From Candidatus Zipacnadia bacterium (lineage in GTDB: Bacteria; Armatimonadota; Zipacnadia; JALGUG01), in contig JALGUG010000008.1 of the NCBI GenBank assembly GCA_029820995.1, positions 1-39,869 of the forward strand: a stretch of 39,869 nucleotides of DNA. The letters run 5' to 3'. Positions 34,144 to 39,869 of this stretch are shown piece by piece. The position numbers and the translations under genes were made by a program. The notes beneath the pieces were generated by a model, which did not search any database, was not told where the DNA came from, and was given only the letters and a program-made list of their open reading frames with translations. Position 1 is the first letter of the stretch. Each line of letters begins with the position of its first letter.

Positions 34144-35646
34144 CTAGGCCGTTCCTCCGCGCTCCCACTTCTCCCGGAGACCCTTCAGCCGCTGGTATGA
34201 TTCCTTCGGCGTCATGTCGGGCCGGAGGAAGCCGCCGTGGGGCCAGAAGTGGCCCCGGTCGGCGAAGTCCCACCAGGTGATCGCGTGGATATACGGCTTG
34301 CCGTAGCAGAGCGTGTAGAACTGCTCGACCCAATCGGCCTGCACCCTCTCGCTCCACTCGGCGTGCCAGTAGGAATTGCTCGGCTCCCTGCCGTGGGCAG
34401 TCGGGTCCGGTTCATTCTTGGAGGATACGCCGAGCTCCGTGATGTGGATCGGTTTGCCGAGCTGCGCAAACCGCTCCAACATCCGCTCGATCTCCAGCAT
34501 GTCGTACCCCGGGTAGTACACCTGCAGGCCGACCACGTCGAAATCAATCCGGGCGTCCAGGCAGGTACGGAGATACTCATGCGGCGCTCGCAGGTCGCGG
34601 CCCATGTCGCCGAAGTAGGTCCGGCCCGTGGACACGTACTCGCCCCACAGGCAGCAGTTGTTGACGATGACCGTGGCCCTGGGATTCGCCCGCCGGGTCG
34701 CTGCGGCCGACATCCGCGTCAGGTCCAACAACTGCTCCGGGGAGAACTTCAGCTCGTTGCCCCAATCGTGCGCCTCGTTGATCACGTCCCAGACGTCAAT
34801 CCGCCCGGCATAGCGCGACACGATCTCCGCGATCCGCTCCTCGCTGAGCCTGCGGATCTCGTCGAAGCTCCGGCCCTTGATCCAGTCGGGAATGCCCGCG
34901 TTGTGGAACCAGGTCAGCGGATGGCCTTTGGCGGTAATGCCCTCCCGCGCGCACCACTCGGCCATCCGATCCACACGGGCGAATCCCTTCTGCCCCGGCT
35001 CCGGCTCGAACCCGCGCCAGTAGAAAGGCAGCGTGGCGAAGTTCAGCAGCTCGGAGAACAGGCGGGCATATTGTTCGCCGTGGTCCGGGTATCCGAAGGC
35101 GTTGCAGCCGAACAGAAAGCCTCGCCGCGGCGCCAGCTTGGCCGCCTCGTGCCGGGCCCGCTCGAAAACGGCCAGCTCGCCCGCCCAGAGCGATTCGCCG
35201 AGTGACTCGTACGCCCGCGCAATGCGCTCGGTGTCGCTGTCCGCTCGGCGCGCGTGCTGGAGCGCTGCCGCGGCGCGCTCCAGACGCTGAGACACGACCT
35301 GGACCTCCGGACAGCCGGCCTTCCGGGCCGCGCGCCAGGTCTGGTCGCCCGCTCTGGCCCGCGAGCGAGCGAACTCCATTAGCAGGTCCACCTCGCCCTC
35401 GGACGCGTACCCACGGCCGCCGTTGTCGGCGACCTGATAGACTCGCCCAAAGCCCGGCACGGCCAGCTTCATCAGCAGCACGCTCGGCTCGTCCGGCAGG
35501 TCGAGCACGGCGCGCCCGTCCGTCACTTGTCGCGGCAGAAGCGGCCGCGGATCGCGCTGCAGATTCGTGCAGTACAGCGTGCGCATTTCGCTCGCCGGAA
35601 CGGGCGTTCCGTCCGGCTGCCGGCACGTCACAGTCAATTGCGCCAT
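34144..35646 (-). CDS. GH10-like endo-xylanase-family protein with N-terminal extension
   Basis: GHPLTWFHNAGIPDWIKG, VWDVINEAHDW (acid/base Glu), PIHITELGVS (nucleophile Glu). Confidence 0.87.
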   Translation of the reverse strand: MAQLTVTCRQPDGTPVPASEMRTLYCTNLQRDPRPLLPRQVTDGRAVLDLPDEPSVLLMKLAVPGFGRVYQVADNGGRGYASEGEVDLLMEFARSRARAGDQTWRAARKAGCPEVQVVSQRLERAAAALQHARRADSDTERIARAYESLGESLWAGELAVFERARHEAAKLAPRRGFLFGCNAFGYPDHGEQYARLFSELLNFATLPFYWRGFEPEPGQKGFARVDRMAEWCAREGITAKGHPLTWFHNAGIPDWIKGRSFDEIRRLSEERIAEIVSRYAGRIDVWDVINEAHDWGNELKFSPEQLLDLTRMSAAATRRANPRATVIVNNCCLWGEYVSTGRTYFGDMGRDLRAPHEYLRTCLDARIDFDVVGLQVYYPGYDMLEIERMLERFAQLGKPIHITELGVSSKNEPDPTAHGREPSNSYWHAEWSERVQADWVEQFYTLCYGKPYIHAITWWDFADRGHFWPHGGFLRPDMTPKESYQRLKGLREKWERGGTA

Positions 35647-35747
35647 GTCCCTTGACCTCCTGCGCCGGACCGCTCCGGGTGCCGAGCTCGCCGGCCACCG
35701 CGCACCGCCGCTGCGCGTGCTTTTCCGGGTACGCAGTGCCTGCGCCT

Positions 35748-36515
35748 TCAGACCTGCGCCAGGTACTCGCGGAATAGGGCGGCGTAGAGCTTGATCACGC
35801 GCTGCGGGTCGGCGCTGGGGCTGCATTCCAGCGACATGTAGCCGTCATAGCCCGCCGCGCTCAACAGGCGGAAGGCCTCCTTGTACGGGAAGCGGCCGTC
35901 CTCGCAGTCGTGCAGATGCACGTGCTTGATGTAGGGCAGCACGTGGGGCAGAGTGTCGGCCAGCGGCCCGTGCTGCAGCTCGCGCGGGTCGGAGTTGTAC
36001 ACGATGTTCACGCGCGGGCGGTCGGCCAGTTGCACTGCGCGCAGGGCGTGCTCCCAGTAATAGAAGTCGCCGTGCATCTCCAGGCCCACCTCCACGCCAA
36101 CCTCCTCGGCGTAGTCGCCCAGCTCGCGCAGGCAGTCGCCGACGTTCCCGATGACTTGCTCGCGGTCCGAGCCCTGGGGGAAGGCATTGCCGAACACACG
36201 GATGCGCGGCGCGCCGATGTCGCGGGCCAGGTCCATGAACTCCTTGCCGCGCGCGACCTGCTCGGCGCGTTCGTCCGGGTCGGGCGATTCAAACTTGCAG
36301 CCCGTCGCCAGGCAGACGAGCGGCACCTGGGCCGCCTCCGCGGCGGCCTTGATCTGCGCCCGCTCCTGCTGCGTGCGCTCCAGCTCCACGCCGTGCTTGT
36401 GGCCCAGCTCGGCCCGCAGTTCCAGACCGTCCAGCTCGGCCTCGTTCACGATCGCCAGCAGCTCCTCCAGCGCCAGGTCCTTGCCCAACTGGTACGTGAG
36501 AAGACTGAGTTTCAT
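35748..36515 (-). CDS. Sugar phosphate isomerase/epimerase (AP-endonuclease-2-like TIM barrel)
   Basis: MKLSLLTYQLGKDLALEELLAIVNEAELDGLELRAELGHKHG…VGLEMHGDFYY…YIKHVHLHDCEDGRFPYKEAF; SD gggagg. Confidence 0.88.
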   Translation of the reverse strand: MKLSLLTYQLGKDLALEELLAIVNEAELDGLELRAELGHKHGVELERTQQERAQIKAAAEAAQVPLVCLATGCKFESPDPDERAEQVARGKEFMDLARDIGAPRIRVFGNAFPQGSDREQVIGNVGDCLRELGDYAEEVGVEVGLEMHGDFYYWEHALRAVQLADRPRVNIVYNSDPRELQHGPLADTLPHVLPYIKHVHLHDCEDGRFPYKEAFRLLSAAGYDGYMSLECSPSADPQRVIKLYAALFREYLAQV

Positions 36516-36591
36516 GTTTCATCCTCCCGTCAGGAACACCGCAGCACGATTTCGCGAGACGAGGGCCGGAAGCCTCCCATGAAGTCGCGGC

Positions 36592-36632
36592 GTGTGCCAC
36601 TGCCGACGAAGCCGGCAGTGCACATGGACCGA
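36592..36632. repeat. Intergenic repeat family c, partial copy 4 (first hairpin)
   Basis: gtgtgccactgccgacgaagccggcagtgcacatggaccga. Confidence 0.7.
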
Positions 36633-36742
36633 AAGGCCTGTTCCTAGACAGGCTGCGCACAAGCCCCGCTGGAGAGGGCGCCGGTCGCTGGAAGGCGAAG
36701 ACGGGATTGCATACGCGCAATTCGCTGTCGGGAGGCCGAGAC

Positions 36743-38005
36743 ATGGCTGAGACGCTGCGAGAGGAATTGCTGGCCGAGATGCAGGCGCTGCGAACGGTGG
36801 ATTGTCATTCGCACACCTGCCTGGAGAAGGAGTACCGTGACGCCGCGCCGCTGACGCTGTTTAGCCTGATGAGCTACTTCGAGCGCGACATCAACAGCGT
36901 CACGGGCAAGAGCTCCGCACAGCTCTACGAAGGCGCCGAGACGGACGCTCAGCGCTGGGCGGCGCTCAAGGCGGTTCTGGAGCGGGCGCGCAACGTGTCC
37001 TACTGGCGGCACAACGTCGTGGTGTACCGAGAGCTATTCGACTTGCCCGACGAGGAGCTGCATGACGACAATTGGGAGGCGCTCAACGAGCGCATCAAGG
37101 AGCGGACCGCCGACGAGGATTGGTACCGTCACGTGACCGAGGACGTCTGCCGGCTTGAGACGCAGGTGCGAAACGTGCCCTGGTTTGAGGACTGGGAGCC
37201 GCAGTATTTTACGGCGATTCTGCGCATGGAATCGGCGCTGGATCTGTACACCGAGCAGACGCGGCAGTCGCTGGCGGAGCACGTCGGGCGCGAAATCAAG
37301 GACCTGCACACGGCCAAGCTAACGCTGGCCGAACTGGTCGAGGAGTACCGCAAGCGCGGCGCGCGGGGCCTCAAGCTCGCCCACGCGTACCGCCGCACGC
37401 TGCACTCGGAGCCGGTGCCGGAGGCCGACGCCGCGGCGGTTTTCGCGCGGGCCCTGGCGGGGCAGGAGCTGTCATGGCCGGACCGGAAGGCGCTGGAGGA
37501 TCACCTCATTTTCTGGATGGCGGGCCTGGCCGGAGAGCTGGACCTGGTGTTCCAGATCCACACCGGCGTGCAGGGCAACTGGGGCCGGATCCCCGATTCC
37601 AATCCGCTGCACCTGCTGACGCTGATCCACGCCCGCCGCAACGTCAAGTTCGACCTGTTCCACGCGGGCTACCCTTACAGCCGCGAGATGGGGATGCTGG
37701 GCAAGCACTGCCCGAACGTCTGGCTGAACATGTGCTGGATGTACGTAATCACCATGGAGGGGAGCCGGCAGAGCCTGAGTGAGTGGATTGACCTCGTCCC
37801 CGGGCATCGGCTGCTCGGGTTCGGCTCGGACGTGCGCTGGCCGGAGATGATCTACGGGCACCTGGTGATGGCCCGCGCCTGCCTCGCCGATGTGTTGGCC
37901 ACGAAAGTCGAGCGGGATTTCCTGAGCGAGGAGGCGGCGCTCGACCTGGCCCGCAAGATGCTGCGGGAGAACCCGAGGGAGCTGTACCAACTCGACCAGC
38001 AGTGA
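36743..38005 (+). CDS. Amidohydrolase-superfamily protein
   Basis: TVDCHSHT metal motif near N-terminus, FQIHTG, FDLFHAGYPYSREMGMLGKHCPNVWLNMCW, LLGFGSDVRWPEMIYGHLV. Confidence 0.82.
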   Translation: MAETLREELLAEMQALRTVDCHSHTCLEKEYRDAAPLTLFSLMSYFERDINSVTGKSSAQLYEGAETDAQRWAALKAVLERARNVSYWRHNVVVYRELFDLPDEELHDDNWEALNERIKERTADEDWYRHVTEDVCRLETQVRNVPWFEDWEPQYFTAILRMESALDLYTEQTRQSLAEHVGREIKDLHTAKLTLAELVEEYRKRGARGLKLAHAYRRTLHSEPVPEADAAAVFARALAGQELSWPDRKALEDHLIFWMAGLAGELDLVFQIHTGVQGNWGRIPDSNPLHLLTLIHARRNVKFDLFHAGYPYSREMGMLGKHCPNVWLNMCWMYVITMEGSRQSLSEWIDLVPGHRLLGFGSDVRWPEMIYGHLVMARACLADVLATKVERDFLSEEAALDLARKMLRENPRELYQLDQQ

Positions 38006-38024
38006 AAACGCACCGGCATCCGTA

Positions 38025-38088
38025 TGGCACGGCTCATCCTGAGCCGTGAACAAGAGGCCAGACTGCCGGCTGCGCCGACAGTGGTACA
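38025..38088. repeat. Intergenic repeat family c, copy 2 (inverted relative to copy 1)
   Basis: Reverse complement tgtaccactgtcggcgcagccggcagtctggcctcttgttcacggctcaggatgagccgtgcca aligns across the full length of 24189-24254. Confidence 0.85.
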
Positions 38089-38106
38089 CCGAGGCCCGCT
38101 GGTTTC

Positions 38107-39869
38107 ATGTCCCAGACCAAGATTTCGCGGACCACCGAGATGACCCGCACAAGCGCGCAGCGCGTGACGCTGCGGGCCGTGGTCCTGGGGCTGCTGCTGG
38201 TCCCCCTTAACGCCTGGTGGCTGACGCAGATCGAGTACGTACGGTACTCGGACAATGCGACCACCTCCGCGCTGTTCTTCAACGCGATCGCGGTCCTGCT
38301 GCTGCTCCAGGGGACGAACTGCGTGCTGCAGCGGCGTCTGCCCCGGCTGGCGTTCACGCGGGCCGAGCTGCTGACGGTCTACATCATTCTCGTGATCGCC
38401 AGCGCTCTGGGCGGACACGATCAGCTTCAGATCCTGTTCACGACGCTCACCTGGGTGTTCCGCAACGCGACGCCGCAGAACGGCTGGGCCGAGGACCTTC
38501 AGCCGCTGCTGCCGGCGCATCTAGTCGTCTCGAATCCCCGCGTTATTGACCCGCTCTACCTGGGAGACAGCTCGCTCTACGAGCGAGGACACGTCCTGGC
38601 CTGGGCGGGCCCGCTGGCCTGGTGGTCGCTGTTTGCGCTGGGGCTGGTGTGGACCGTGCTGTGCCTGAGCGCGATCTTCCGGCGGCAGTGGGAGGCGGAG
38701 CGGCTCAACTATCCGATCACCGAGCCGCCGCTGGAGATCACGGCGCCGGGCGGACCGCTGTTTCGGCAGCGCCTGTTCTGGGCGGGAGCCCTCCTGGCGG
38801 CCGTGCTTCAGACCTGGAATCTGCTCCACACGCTCTATCCCATCGTCCCGGGCATCGCGATCGGGGTCCACAACTACCGGCTGCGCGGTCTGCCCTGGAG
38901 CGCCGCCGGCTCCATCCCGATATCGTCCTTTCCCTTCGCCTATGGCCTGGCGTACCTCTTGCCGATCCAGCTCTCGTTTTCCGTGTGGTTCTTCCTGTGG
39001 TTCGCGCGGCTGGAGATGATCGGCGCCGCAGCTCTCGGGCACGTGAAGTGGGGCGGATTCCCGTACGTGCAGCAGCAGGGCGTCGGCGCGTACTTCGGCG
39101 TAATGCTGTTCGTGGTCTGGGCGGCGAGGGGTCACTTGGTCCGCGTCTGGCGCGCGGCGATCGGCCGGCAGGACCTCGAAGACGCCGGCGAGCCGCTACC
39201 CTATCCGTGGGCCTTCTGGGGCTTCGGGGCCGGGCTGGCGTTGTTAGGCACGTTCTCGGTCGCGGCCGGAATGCGACCCGTGACTGCGATTGTGTTCTTT
39301 GCGCTGCTCCTGCCGATCATGCTGACCATCGCCCGGCTGCGCGCGGAGATCGGCCTGCCCACGATTGAGCTGTATCAGGTCGGCGCCGAGGACATTCTAC
39401 AGCGCGTGGCCGGCGGCCGGGCCTGGACGGGCCGAGACCTCACCGTCATGAGCCTGTACTTCTGGCTCACGCGAACCCACCGGCAGCTCCCGATGCCGTG
39501 CCAGGTGGACGCCCTGAGAATGGGGCAACAGTGCCCGATGCCGCTGCGGTCCGTGGCGGCGATCATTCTGGCGGCGAGCGCAGTGGGCATTGTCGCCTCG
39601 TTCTGGGCGCAGCTCCACGTGATGTACCAGGTCGGGTACGAGTCCGCGAAGTTCACCGGCCCGGCGGGTTGGGCCTTCGGCAACGCGCCCTGGCAAAAGC
39701 TCTCCTCGTGGCTGCACGTGCCGCGCGAGTCGGAGCCGGGGCCCAGCCTGGCGTATCTGGCGGGGATCGCGATCACGCTGTTCCTGGCGGCGATGCGGAC
39801 GCGGTTCGTCTGGTGGCCCTTTCACCCGGCCGGCTTCCTGGTCCTGGGCAGCTTCGGGCTGTTTCGCCT
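38107..39869 (+). CDS. Large multi-pass membrane protein (DUF6785/DUF6784-like), truncated at window end
   Basis: ATG at 38107 (MSQTKISRTTEMTRTSAQRVTLRAVVLGLLLVPLNAWWLTQIEYVRYSDNATTSALFFNAIAVLLLLQGTN…), open to the last base (…LVLGSFGLFR). Confidence 0.85.
   Translation, partial: MSQTKISRTTEMTRTSAQRVTLRAVVLGLLLVPLNAWWLTQIEYVRYSDNATTSALFFNAIAVLLLLQGTNCVLQRRLPRLAFTRAELLTVYIILVIASALGGHDQLQILFTTLTWVFRNATPQNGWAEDLQPLLPAHLVVSNPRVIDPLYLGDSSLYERGHVLAWAGPLAWWSLFALGLVWTVLCLSAIFRRQWEAERLNYPITEPPLEITAPGGPLFRQRLFWAGALLAAVLQTWNLLHTLYPIVPGIAIGVHNYRLRGLPWSAAGSIPISSFPFAYGLAYLLPIQLSFSVWFFLWFARLEMIGAAALGHVKWGGFPYVQQQGVGAYFGVMLFVVWAARGHLVRVWRAAIGRQDLEDAGEPLPYPWAFWGFGAGLALLGTFSVAAGMRPVTAIVFFALLLPIMLTIARLRAEIGLPTIELYQVGAEDILQRVAGGRAWTGRDLTVMSLYFWLTRTHRQLPMPCQVDALRMGQQCPMPLRSVAAIILAASAVGIVASFWAQLHVMYQVGYESAKFTGPAGWAFGNAPWQKLSSWLHVPRESEPGPSLAYLAGIAITLFLAAMRTRFVWWPFHPAGFLVLGSFGLFR

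Overview
GC-rich bacterial window with about 30 protein-coding genes on both strands. A prepilin ([39 protein letters not shown]) resembles those common in Armatimonadota-like genomes; that assignment is inference only. Confidently recognised: Gfo/Idh/MocA oxidoreductase, XerC/D-type tyrosine recombinase, valyl-tRNA synthetase with an upstream T-box leader, FAD-dependent oxidoreductase, two zinc-type MDR dehydrogenases, rhodanese lipoprotein, SAM methyltransferase, class II aldolase, several glycan-related proteins (CBM9/DUF4091-like, DUF5060/DUF4038-like, DUF4838-like, GH10-like), a sugar-phosphate isomerase, an amidohydrolase, and a large DUF6785-like membrane protein that runs off the right edge and is missing from the ORF track. 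Main points for follow-up: (1) three families of dispersed structured intergenic repeats, two with apparent compensatory base changes; (2) a T-box leader for valS with a legible GUC specifier, T-box core and terminator; (3) a membrane-anchored apparent pseudokinase; (4) a lipoprotein joining a rhodanese domain to two copies of an unrecognised domain; (5) a HisKA-only PAS protein lacking the ATPase domain; (6) an exact 45-bp tandem duplication in the Rossmann motif of the first gene; (7) tandem 17-bp dyads over a putative promoter. All calls are from reading the sequence; no searches were run.
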